Source of the DNA: JAGPUQ01 sp036677085
GTDB lineage: Bacteria > Pseudomonadota > Gammaproteobacteria > Pseudomonadales > Porticoccaceae
DNA length: 55,794 bases
Reading direction: 5' to 3'
Assembly: GCA_036677085.1 (NCBI GenBank)
Contig: JAKFFI010000029.1
Span: forward strand, 1-55,794
The notes beneath the pieces were generated by a model that had not been told where the DNA came from, searched no databases, and saw nothing but the letters and a program-made list of their open reading frames with translations. The position numbers and the translations under genes were made by a program. Of the stretch, positions 49,874 to 55,794 are shown in pieces (the stretch's first letter is position 1; each line of letters begins with the position of its first letter).

Positions 49874-50491
49874 ATGACCGTCTACACGCTGCCCGAATTG
49901 CCCTACGCCTATGATGCACTCGAACCACATCTGTCCGCGGAGACCTTGAAACTCCATCACGACAAGCATCACGCCACTTATGTGAAGGGCGCCAACGAGG
50001 CGATGGACAAAATGTCCCAGGCACGGGCCAAGGGAGAGTTCGCCACCATCAATCAGTTGCAAAAGGATCTGGCGTTCAACCTGTCCGGTCATTTCCTCCA
50101 CTCACTGTTCTGGCAAAACATGAGTCCCGACGGCGGTGGCAAGCCGAGCGGCGACCTCGCCCGCGCGATCGGGACGACTTTTGGCGGCTATGCCGGCTTT
50201 TCATCCCAGTTCGAGGCGGCCGCTGCAAAATTGCAGGGATCCGGCTGGGTGTCCCTGGCCTGGGAGCCCCTGGGCAAGCAGCTCATGGTGGAGCAGGTGC
50301 TGGACCACCAGGAAAACATCGGCAACGGCACCCTGCCGATTCTGGTGATGGATATGTGGGAGCACTCCTATTACCTGCAATACCAGAATCGCAAGGCGGA
50401 CTGGGTGGCAGCGTTCTGGGAGCTGGTAAATTGGGACGACGTCGCCCAGCGTTACGCCAAGGTCACGCAGGCAGATGTCGGGTTGAACTAA
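49874..50491 (+). CDS. Fe/Mn superoxide dismutase
   Basis: The 205-residue enzyme has metal ligands H28 (KLHHDKHHATYVKG), H76 (LSGHFLHSLFW), D160 and H164 (LVMDMWEHSYYLQY). It dismutates superoxide in the cytoplasm. GAGGAG lies 7 nt before the ATG. The opening YTLPELPYAYDALEPHLSAE and the blocks NLAFNLSGHFLHS, GSGWVSLAWEPLGKQLMVEQVLDHQENIG are more reminiscent, from memory, of actinobacterial SODs (Streptomyces SodF type) than of E. coli SodB. Metal preference cannot be set from sequence alone. It is bordered by repeat debris on both sides. Confidence 0.95.
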   Translation: MTVYTLPELPYAYDALEPHLSAETLKLHHDKHHATYVKGANEAMDKMSQARAKGEFATINQLQKDLAFNLSGHFLHSLFWQNMSPDGGGKPSGDLARAIGTTFGGYAGFSSQFEAAAAKLQGSGWVSLAWEPLGKQLMVEQVLDHQENIGNGTLPILVMDMWEHSYYLQYQNRKADWVAAFWELVNWDDVAQRYAKVTQADVGLN

Positions 50492-50569
50492 GGCCTGTTT
50501 ATCGGCGCGTGCGGGCAGCGGGGAGGGTGACGCCGGCTTTCCGTGACATCGGGTGATCTGCGCGCGTAT

Positions 50570-50590
50570 GCTGCTTCGATTCGAAGCAGC
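50570..50590. repeat. Perfect palindrome after the SOD gene
   Basis: GCTGCTTCGA (50570-50579) and TCGAAGCAGC (50581-50590) form perfect 10-bp arms around a single T. It starts 79 bp after the SOD stop and 10 bp before the RAYT remnant. No T-run follows. It could end the SOD transcript or be a REP-type palindrome. Confidence 0.5.
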
Positions 50591-50600
50591 CGGAGGACAG

Positions 50601-50710
50601 GGGTCTGGAATTTAGGCCAACCAGTCAGACTCTCGCCTGCGCTTGCCGCACCACTTTCGCCCCCGTGGGGTGACGTGCACGCCAAAGTGCGCGCCGATCA
50701 TCGCCAGGTA
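50601..50710 (-). pseudogene. RAYT transposase, C-terminal remnant
   Basis: The region aligns with 45516-45620 over about 100 bp, including GCCGCACCACTTTCGCC and GTGCACGCCAAAGTGCGCGCC. On the minus strand it encodes SYLAMIGAHFGVHVT, the C-terminal helix-turn-helix of the RAYT, before a frameshift. It keeps residues (SYLAM) that the larger copy has lost, so it is an independent relic, not a recent duplicate. It abuts an IS5-like fragment. Confidence 0.75.
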
Positions 50711-50711
50711 G

Positions 50712-50895
50712 CTACTCCACGACCATGTCCCGGATTCCTTCACCAGGACGACCGTCCGCCATCACCCTGGCGTCATCGCGTGCGATCTTCTCCGCCATCC
50801 GTTGCCATGGCATCAGCGCCGCCATCCGTTCCAGAAACACTTCGCGACGTGAATGCTCGCCGCGGAAGTGATTTTTGGGGAGGTATGAATCTTGA
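50712..50895 (-). pseudogene. IS5-like transposase, N-terminal fragment
   Basis: The minus strand reads NHFRGEHSRREVFLERMAALMPWQRMAEKI, close to the RRE.FL..M...VPW start of IS5/IS1182-type transposases. The frame runs into unrelated residues and a stop at 50712-50714. The catalytic domain is absent. The fragment is joined directly to the RAYT relic. Confidence 0.5.
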
Positions 50896-50997
50896 CGCCA
50901 ATTGAATTGACGTCGCGCGCCCGCGCGGCGATTTGCGTTGCCCGCAGTGGCATCGCGCAGTGGTGAATACCCTGCGCTTGCCTGCGTTATTACGCGA

Positions 50998-51270
50998 TCA
51001 CTCTGCCGGGGGCATTACCACGATGGTATCGCCGTCGCCGGTTTTTCCGGTATCCCCAGTCTGTCCGGTTTCGCCCTGCGCGCCGGTGGTCCCGGTTTCG
51101 CCCTGCTCGCCGGTGTTCCCGGTGGCACCCTCGTTGCCTTTATTGCCAGGCTCACCTTGCGGACCTGCTGGCCCCGTGGCCGGCACCACCACCGTGGTGT
51201 CGGTGCCGCGTTCGCAAGCGCTCAGCCCGAGCGCCGTCACCAAAATCGCGATGGTCATTGAATATTTCAT
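50998..51270 (-). CDS. Collagen-like lipoprotein
   Basis: The 90-residue protein has a lipoprotein signal (MKYSMTIAILVTALGLSAC, lipobox Cys19). Residues 33-77 are 15 uninterrupted G-X-Y triplets (GPAGPQGEPGNKGNEGATG and so on, ending GDTGKTGDG), a collagen-like stretch rich in Glu, Gln, Thr and Asn and poor in Pro. It is flanked by similar short motifs, DTTVVVP before and DTIVVMP after. It would be a small acylated triple-helix-forming stalk on the envelope. It lies upstream of the L,D-transpeptidase on the same strand, 162 bp away. The DNA has a 9-bp period and may be prone to repeat-number change. Confidence 0.85.
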   Translation of the reverse strand: MKYSMTIAILVTALGLSACERGTDTTVVVPATGPAGPQGEPGNKGNEGATGNTGEQGETGTTGAQGETGQTGDTGKTGDGDTIVVMPPAE

Positions 51271-51432
51271 GTGTGCTCCTGTTGCAGTGACGCGGCGACC
51301 TCGCCGCAGAATTCATTGTCGGCGGCTGGAAAGACGTTCTCTGTTCGCTAGAGCACGTAAGCCGGTGTCCGCTGCCGCGGCTGGATTTCGACATTGGTCC
51401 CCAGTGGGGTGGCATGACGCGACAGGCACTGC

Positions 51433-53223
51433 TCAGTGCCCGGTCGCGACGTCGTGCGCGGGTTCCGCGTTCGCCGCGCCGGTGCGCACAGATGCGCTGG
51501 ACAGCTCCTGCTGCTTGCCGTCGTAGCCGTAGACGTCATCGAAGAATTGCGGCACGCCGTCCTCATCCACCCGTGCGGTCAGGTACACGAGGTGCACGGC
51601 AATCGGCGTTGTCAGCGCCACATGCTCTTCCTTGCCGGCATGCATGGCCGCCTGGATGCGCGCGGCAGTCCATTCGGGCTGGTCGCGCAGCACATAGGCC
51701 GCCAGTTCGACCGGCTGTTCCAGCCTGACGCAGCCGTGGCTGAGGTCGCGGGTGAGCTTGTCAAACAGATTGTCGCTCGGGGTGTCGTGCAGATAGACCT
51801 GGTGCCGGTTAGGGAACAGAAATTTCACAAAGCCGAGTGCGTTGTCGCCGCCCGGTCTTTGCCGAAGCTGGAAGTCGCCGGCATCCTTGGCATTCGCCCA
51901 GTCGATGGATACCGGGTCCACCACCTGCGCCCGGCCGTCGACGATGCGCACCACCTCGATGTCATTTTTGTTCAGATAGGTTGGATCCTTGCTGATCAAG
52001 GGCAGCATCTCCTTGACCTCGATACTTTGCGGGATGTTCCAGTAGGGGCTGAACACCAGCTTGGTCATGCTGTCGCTGAAGATCGGTGTGCGATTGGCGC
52101 CGTTGCCGACGATCACGCGCATTTTCAGCGGGACGGTGGCGTTCGCGCCGCGTACCTGCAGACTGAAGCCGGGGATGTTGACGAAAATATGCGGTGTGCC
52201 GAAGTCCGCTGGCAGCCAGCGCCAGCGTTCCAGATTGAGTGCGAGCTGATCCGCCCGCGCCTGCGCCGACAGGTTCATGGCCGCGATCATGGCGGGGTCG
52301 GGAAGGCCATCCGGGTTGAGCCCGTGGCGGGATTCGAAACGACGCACGGCGTCGGCGAGGCCGGCGTCGTAAGTATCGATGACGGCGGTCTCTGCGCCGT
52401 CGGCCGCCCGCTCGGGCTGCGCGGCATGGCGATCCTTGAACTCGGCATCTGCGCTGGCAAGATCTTCCGCGAACACATTGCCGCTACCCGCTGGCTGATC
52501 GGCGAGATCGCCGAGGATGCGCAGGTTGTCGCGCAGCGCGGCCAGTCCGGGGCTAGCCTGGCCCAGGTTCAGCGCCATGTCCGGCGCCAGAGGTTGCAGC
52601 TTGCCTTCAGCGGCGATTTTCCGGTAGCGCTGGAGCATCGCCTTGAGGCGCGCATATTCGGCGTGGGGCGGCGCCAGGCGGACGGGCAGCGCCGCCAGCT
52701 GATTGTCGGCGACTGCCGCCAGCACGATGCCCACCACGTCGAGGGTGCGCGGACTGACGGTCCAGTCCGCATCGATCTGGCGCGCCATCGCCGGCCGCCC
52801 CAGCGCGAGATCGCCGCCGTAGCGCAGCAGCGCGGCGGTAAGGGCGAGTTCGAGTTCGGTGGCGGCCGCGGGCTCGGCACGTTCCTTCAGCGCCTCGATC
52901 TGCGCCCGCAGGCTGTCGCTGTCGTATCGCCCCGGGTCCAGCCCGTCGTCGCCGGCGGCAGCGAGAGGAGTCCTGAGAGCGGCCACGGAATCCCGCGCCT
53001 TGCCATCGATGATCCACACCGGCTGGTACTGTCGCCGTTGGTAAAAGTCTCTGGTCTGTTCCCAAAGCTGGCTATCGCCCGCGGCTTCGGCGCCTGGGCC
53101 AGGCGACGCTGCACCCGCCAGCCGGGCTTTCAGGGCTTGTATCTCCCGGTCGGAGGGGGCGTCCGACGGTTGGCATCCGGTCAGCGCGATCAGGAACAAC
53201 AGACTGGCCAGGCGTTTCATCAT
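51433..53223 (-). CDS. L,D-transpeptidase (YcbB/LdtD-like) lipoprotein
   Basis: The 596-residue protein has a lipobox (LIALTGC, Cys17). A long N-terminal scaffold and a peptidoglycan-binding segment (IDTYDAGLADAVRRFESRHGLNPDGLPDPAMI) precede the linker NLERWRWLPADFGTPHIFVNIPGFSLQV. The YkuD catalytic domain has HDTPSDNLFDK followed by LSHGCVRLEQP with nucleophile C498. This is the YcbB/LdtD architecture that makes 3-3 crosslinks in peptidoglycan; here it is predicted to be a lipoprotein rather than having a simple signal anchor. The C-terminal 40 residues (DDVYGYDGKQQ to ATGH) are variable. Confidence 0.94.
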   Translation of the reverse strand: MMKRLASLLFLIALTGCQPSDAPSDREIQALKARLAGAASPGPGAEAAGDSQLWEQTRDFYQRRQYQPVWIIDGKARDSVAALRTPLAAAGDDGLDPGRYDSDSLRAQIEALKERAEPAAATELELALTAALLRYGGDLALGRPAMARQIDADWTVSPRTLDVVGIVLAAVADNQLAALPVRLAPPHAEYARLKAMLQRYRKIAAEGKLQPLAPDMALNLGQASPGLAALRDNLRILGDLADQPAGSGNVFAEDLASADAEFKDRHAAQPERAADGAETAVIDTYDAGLADAVRRFESRHGLNPDGLPDPAMIAAMNLSAQARADQLALNLERWRWLPADFGTPHIFVNIPGFSLQVRGANATVPLKMRVIVGNGANRTPIFSDSMTKLVFSPYWNIPQSIEVKEMLPLISKDPTYLNKNDIEVVRIVDGRAQVVDPVSIDWANAKDAGDFQLRQRPGGDNALGFVKFLFPNRHQVYLHDTPSDNLFDKLTRDLSHGCVRLEQPVELAAYVLRDQPEWTAARIQAAMHAGKEEHVALTTPIAVHLVYLTARVDEDGVPQFFDDVYGYDGKQQELSSASVRTGAANAEPAHDVATGH

Positions 53224-53381
53224 GCGACCAGTATGCGCGCGCCGAACCGCCGAAAATGTCTGTTAACGCACACAGGGCACGTTTCTATGTGCGGCTGCGC
53301 ACCGATCAGTGCGCTGTTGGGGGCTACCTTGCCCCGGGGCTCCATTTGCCTGAGCTCGGTGTCACAGAATGAATATCAACC

Positions 53382-54521
53382 ATGAGTGATAGCACCTCGC
53401 CCCCCGATCCCACCGATCCCGCCAGCGCCGCACCCGACTTCCATCAACTCAAGCACGCGGTCGAGGATCGGCGCACCGGCTCCTGGGCGCTGACCGGAAT
53501 TTTTGTGCTCGCGTTCATCGCTGCGCTGTATTTCGCGCGCGACCTGGTGCTCCCGATCATCCTGGCGTTGATCCTGAGCGCGGTGTTCAGTCCGGTCGTG
53601 CGTGGCCTGCAGAAACTGAGGATTCCCGCGCCACTGGGGGCGGGGCTCCTGGTGGTAGCGCTGCTGGTCGCTTTCTTCACGGCGACCTACAACCTGGCCG
53701 AACCCGCTGGCGTGTGGCTCGACAAGGCCCCGCTCGGCATCGGCCAGATTGGCGTCAAGCTGCGGCGCATCACCGGACAGTTCAAGGAGGTCACCGACAC
53801 CACCGAACAGGTCAAGCAACTGGCGCAGGAAATGACCAACGGTCGCGGCAATGGCAAACGCGTGCAGGAAGTCAGCATGAAAGCGCCGAGCTGGACGGCC
53901 ACCGCGCTCGCCGCGGCCAATAAATTCGCGTTGACCGCCGTCAGCACGCTGACGCTGCTGTACTTTCTGCTGGCGTCCGGCGATTTTTTTCTGCGCAAGA
54001 TGGTCTCGGTGACCCCGCGGCTCAGGGACAAGAAGCGCGCGGTGGAGATCACGCGGCAGATCGAGGCCGAAGTTTCGGCTTACCTGATCACGGTCACCGT
54101 CATCAATGTGGGTCTGGGCGGCGCGGTCGCGCTGGCGTTGTACGCGCTGGATGTGCCCAACCCGGCACTGTGGGGTGTCATGGTGGGACTGTTCAACTTT
54201 GTGCCCTACCTGGGCGACATGGCGAGTGTCAGCGTGCTGACCATTGTCGGCCTGCTGACTTTCGATGAGCTCGGGCGCGGCCTGTTGGTGCCCGCTGTGT
54301 TCTGCGTGCTGACCGCGGCCGAGGGCTATGTCGTCACGCCGCTGGTATTGGGGCGCCGCCTCAGCCTCAACCCGGTGGTCATTGTGCTGGCCGTGCTGTT
54401 CTGGGGCTGGATGTGGGGTCTGCTCGGCGCGCTGCTCGCAGTGCCCATTCTCGTGGTGGTCAAGACCTTCTGTGATCGCGTCGAGCCGCTGCAAGCCTTC
54501 GGCGAATTTCTGGGTGCCTGA
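53382..54521 (+). CDS. AI-2E family (PerM/TqsA-like) membrane protein, second copy
   Basis: The 379-residue protein has two N-terminal helices after a Pro/Asp-rich start, a soluble coiled segment (about residues 115-175), and the family C-terminus: LFNFVPYLGDMASVSVLTIVGLLTF, EGYVVTPLVLGRRLSLNPVVIVLAVLFWGWMWGLLGALLAVPILVVVKTFCD. It differs clearly from the member at 32372-33475 (longer insert, different helix pairs), so it is a distinct paralogue. The substrate is unknown. It stands upstream of the CsbD gene with a 181-bp gap. Confidence 0.93.
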   Translation: MSDSTSPPDPTDPASAAPDFHQLKHAVEDRRTGSWALTGIFVLAFIAALYFARDLVLPIILALILSAVFSPVVRGLQKLRIPAPLGAGLLVVALLVAFFTATYNLAEPAGVWLDKAPLGIGQIGVKLRRITGQFKEVTDTTEQVKQLAQEMTNGRGNGKRVQEVSMKAPSWTATALAAANKFALTAVSTLTLLYFLLASGDFFLRKMVSVTPRLRDKKRAVEITRQIEAEVSAYLITVTVINVGLGGAVALALYALDVPNPALWGVMVGLFNFVPYLGDMASVSVLTIVGLLTFDELGRGLLVPAVFCVLTAAEGYVVTPLVLGRRLSLNPVVIVLAVLFWGWMWGLLGALLAVPILVVVKTFCDRVEPLQAFGEFLGA

Positions 54522-54702
54522 GCGCAGGCGGCAGTTGCGCCAGCGGCGGGCGCGGGCCGCGGTCGACGATCTGCCGCGCGCATTACCTATGCGTGGTTGC
54601 GTACAGACGTCAACGGGCGCAGAGGTCATTCTGGGTTCGGCATAGCGCCGCACATCGAGTGCCGTGCGGGCTCAGTTCACCCATCTCAACGCGGAGCTCC
54701 CC

Positions 54703-54879
54703 ATGAACAAAGATCAGGTTAGCGGTCAGATAAAACAGGCGACAGGTGCTATCAAGGAAACTGCCGGCAAGATTCTGGACGACAAGGCGATGGCTACCAA
54801 AGGCAAGATTCAGCAGAAGGTCGGCAAGATTCAGCAGGGTTATGGCGATCTGAAGGAGGACATCAAGAACGAAAAGTAA
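54703..54879 (+). CDS. CsbD family stress-response protein
   Basis: The 58-residue protein starts MNKDQVSGQIKQATGAIKETAGKILDDK and continues with KGKIQQKVGKIQQGYGDLKEDIKNEK. The amphipathic, Lys/Glu/Gln-rich helices with G.IK...G..KE.AGK repeats are the CsbD signature. These small hydrophilic proteins are induced by general stress in many bacteria. In-frame starts upstream of 54703 would add an unrelated tail. It lies between the AI-2E and PRC-barrel genes, all on the same strand. Confidence 0.9.
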   Translation: MNKDQVSGQIKQATGAIKETAGKILDDKAMATKGKIQQKVGKIQQGYGDLKEDIKNEK

Positions 54880-54980
54880 TTTGTTCCCGGATGGGTGCGC
54901 GGACTTATGGAGTCCCCGACACCCCTTGCCGGTACCCCGCCCATGGCTCAACAGTGCAATTGCGATAAGTGGAGACGACG

Positions 54981-55400
54981 ATGAACTACGAAGAAAACGA
55001 TAAGTTCGGCATGTATCGCACCACCGGTAACGGCGCCGGCCCCGAAATCCGCAAAGGCCCGGGCCCCGAGCTGATGGGTGCGGACACCTTGGTTGGCAAC
55101 GACGTGTACAACCTGAAAGGCGAGGACCTCGGTGATATCAAGGAAATAATGCTCGATATGCGCAGCGGTACCGTGAGTTACGCGGTGCTGTCCTTCGAGC
55201 CCTTCTTCAGCTTGGGCGAAAAGCTGTTTGCCGTGCCCTGGAGCGCGCTGACGCTCGATACCAAACATAAGCGCTTTACGTTGAATGTCGACAAATCTCG
55301 CCTCAAGGACGCGCCCGGATTCGACAAGAGCCATTGGCCGGACATGGCCGATCAGACCTGGCAGAAAGAGATTCACGATTACTACGGCATCGCTTACTGA
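54981..55400 (+). CDS. PRC-barrel domain protein
   Basis: The 139-residue protein starts at ATG 54981, 6 nt after GGAG (54971-54974). An early Gly/Pro-rich stretch precedes the PRC-barrel: MGADTLVGNDVYNLKGEDLGDIKEIMLDMRSGTVSYAVLSFEPFFSLGEKLFAVPWSALTLDTKHKRFTLNVDKSRLKDAPGFDK. The C-terminal HDYYGIAY is typical of stand-alone PRC-barrel proteins that often accompany CsbD or other stress genes. It probably binds other proteins or RNA rather than catalysing a reaction. Confidence 0.9.
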   Translation: MNYEENDKFGMYRTTGNGAGPEIRKGPGPELMGADTLVGNDVYNLKGEDLGDIKEIMLDMRSGTVSYAVLSFEPFFSLGEKLFAVPWSALTLDTKHKRFTLNVDKSRLKDAPGFDKSHWPDMADQTWQKEIHDYYGIAY

Positions 55401-55406
55401 GTGTCG

Positions 55407-55436
55407 GGCAGGCGGGGTGGCAGCCGCCGCCCTGCC
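55407..55436 (+). terminator. Stem-loop after the PRC-barrel gene
   Basis: GGCAGG (55407-55412) pairs with CCTGCC (55431-55436), and an inner CGG/CCG can extend the stem with one bulge. It starts 7 bp after the stop codon. No T-run follows; the IS256-type end begins right after it. A weak terminator candidate. Confidence 0.3.
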
Positions 55437-55437
55437 G

Positions 55438-55464
55438 GAGGGTGTAAAAATAACTGTGTAAGAG
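55438..55464. repeat. Probable terminal inverted repeat of the IS256-family element
   Basis: GAGGGTGTAAAAATAACTGTGTAA resembles the ends of IS256-family elements (GGGTGTAAAAA...ACTGTGTAA). It lies 12-38 bp beyond the transposase stop, where one end is expected. The other end is outside the window, so the exact boundary and target duplication cannot be checked. Confidence 0.55.
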
Positions 55465-55475
55465 GCTGGTTCACG

Positions 55476-55793
55476 TCAGACAGGCACCCTGTCGCCGTAC
55501 AGGATGATGAACTGGTTGAGAGCCGTTTTCCAGTCGCGGATGGGCATGGTCCATTTCTTGGCGACGTTGCGTAATCCCAAATAGAGTAACTTGCGAATGG
55601 CGTCGTCGTGGGGGAACGCACCGCGGCCCTTGATCACCTTGCGCAGGCTGTAGTTCAGGGATTCGATGGCGTTGGTGGTATAGACCACCTTGCGGATGGC
55701 CGGCGGGTAATCAAAGAACGGCGTGAGGCGCGCCCAGTTTTTCTGCCAGGCCGGCGCGATGGCGGAATACTGCTCGCCCCATTGCTCCGTGAA
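55476..55793 (-). CDS. IS256-family (Mutator-like) transposase, C-terminal part (partial)
   Basis: The minus-strand frame is open from the right edge. It gives FTEQWGEQYSAIAPAWQKNW, then ARLTPFFDYPPAIRKVVYTTNAIESLNYSLRKVIKGRGAFPHDDAIRKLLYLGLRN. TTNAIESLN contains the last catalytic Glu of the DDE triad, and NYSLRKV/KGRGAFP is the usual follow-up in IS256-family transposases. The stop at 55476-55478 is at the normal place (LNQFIILYGDRVPV end). No damage is seen in this part, so the element may be intact beyond the window. Confidence 0.93.
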   Translation of the reverse strand, partial: FTEQWGEQYSAIAPAWQKNWARLTPFFDYPPAIRKVVYTTNAIESLNYSLRKVIKGRGAFPHDDAIRKLLYLGLRNVAKKWTMPIRDWKTALNQFIILYGDRVPV

Positions 55794-55794
55794 G

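Noticed and set aside
1..55794. CRISPR array, phage-defence island or secondary-metabolite cluster
   Set aside because: No regularly spaced repeats, Cas, restriction-modification, toxin-antitoxin, NRPS/PKS or precursor-peptide genes were recognised on either strand.

Overview
The window is high-GC (roughly two thirds G+C by eye), densely coded chromosomal DNA from a Gram-negative bacterium, most probably a gammaproteobacterium. This rests on a complete E. coli-type complex I operon with fused nuoCD and the extra N7 cysteines in NuoG, SelO, RsmE, DinB, an LpxH-like hydrolase, outer-membrane-type proteins and lipobox proteins. I cannot name a genus from the sequence alone. No rRNA, tRNA, CRISPR array or prophage was seen.

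Layout. 1-6 kb: the 3' end of a UDP-glucose 6-dehydrogenase gene, a DUF1329 envelope protein, a decayed IS630 transposase, a minus-strand three-gene envelope cassette (PAP2 phosphatase, glycosyltransferase, LpxH-like hydrolase), a small exported membrane protein and a VOC-fold protein. 6.4-21.3 kb: nuoA-B-CD-E-F-G-H-I-J-K-L-M-N on the plus strand, all 13 genes apparently intact. 21.5-23 kb: rsmE and a glutaminyl cyclase on the minus strand. 23.4-28.9 kb: a signalling operon of hybrid-free sensor kinase, small receiver protein and REC-PAS-PAS-GGDEF-EAL protein. 29-33.5 kb: a DUF2182/DUF1326 pair, an LLM-class oxidoreductase, a TauE/SafE exporter and an AI-2E family permease.

33.5-44.3 kb: an exported thioredoxin-like protein, a VTT-domain/flavin disulfide reductase fusion, a 149-bp MITE-like element with perfect 20-bp terminal inverted repeats, an O-methyltransferase with an SMR transporter, a SelO-lytic transglycosylase pair, a beta-barrel/BNR-repeat pair, and dinB. 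44.4-50.9 kb is a patchwork: a transglutaminase-like gene, decayed RAYT (Y1) transposase copies with their flanking repeats, an LHPP-like HAD phosphatase, an NfeD-slipin pair, a PLDc_N mini-protein, a superoxide dismutase and an IS5-like fragment. 51-55.8 kb: a collagen-like lipoprotein, an L,D-transpeptidase, a second AI-2E permease, CsbD and PRC-barrel stress proteins, and an IS256-family transposase running off the right edge.

The main working units are respiration (complex I pumping protons from NADH oxidation), cyclic-di-GMP signalling, envelope synthesis and remodelling, and oxidative/envelope stress. No single locus is demonstrably a new system. The best candidates for uncharacterised biology are the DUF2182/DUF1326 pair, the His-rich barrel plus Cys-rich BNR protein, the collagen-like lipoprotein, the SelO-transglycosylase coupling and the MITE-like element.
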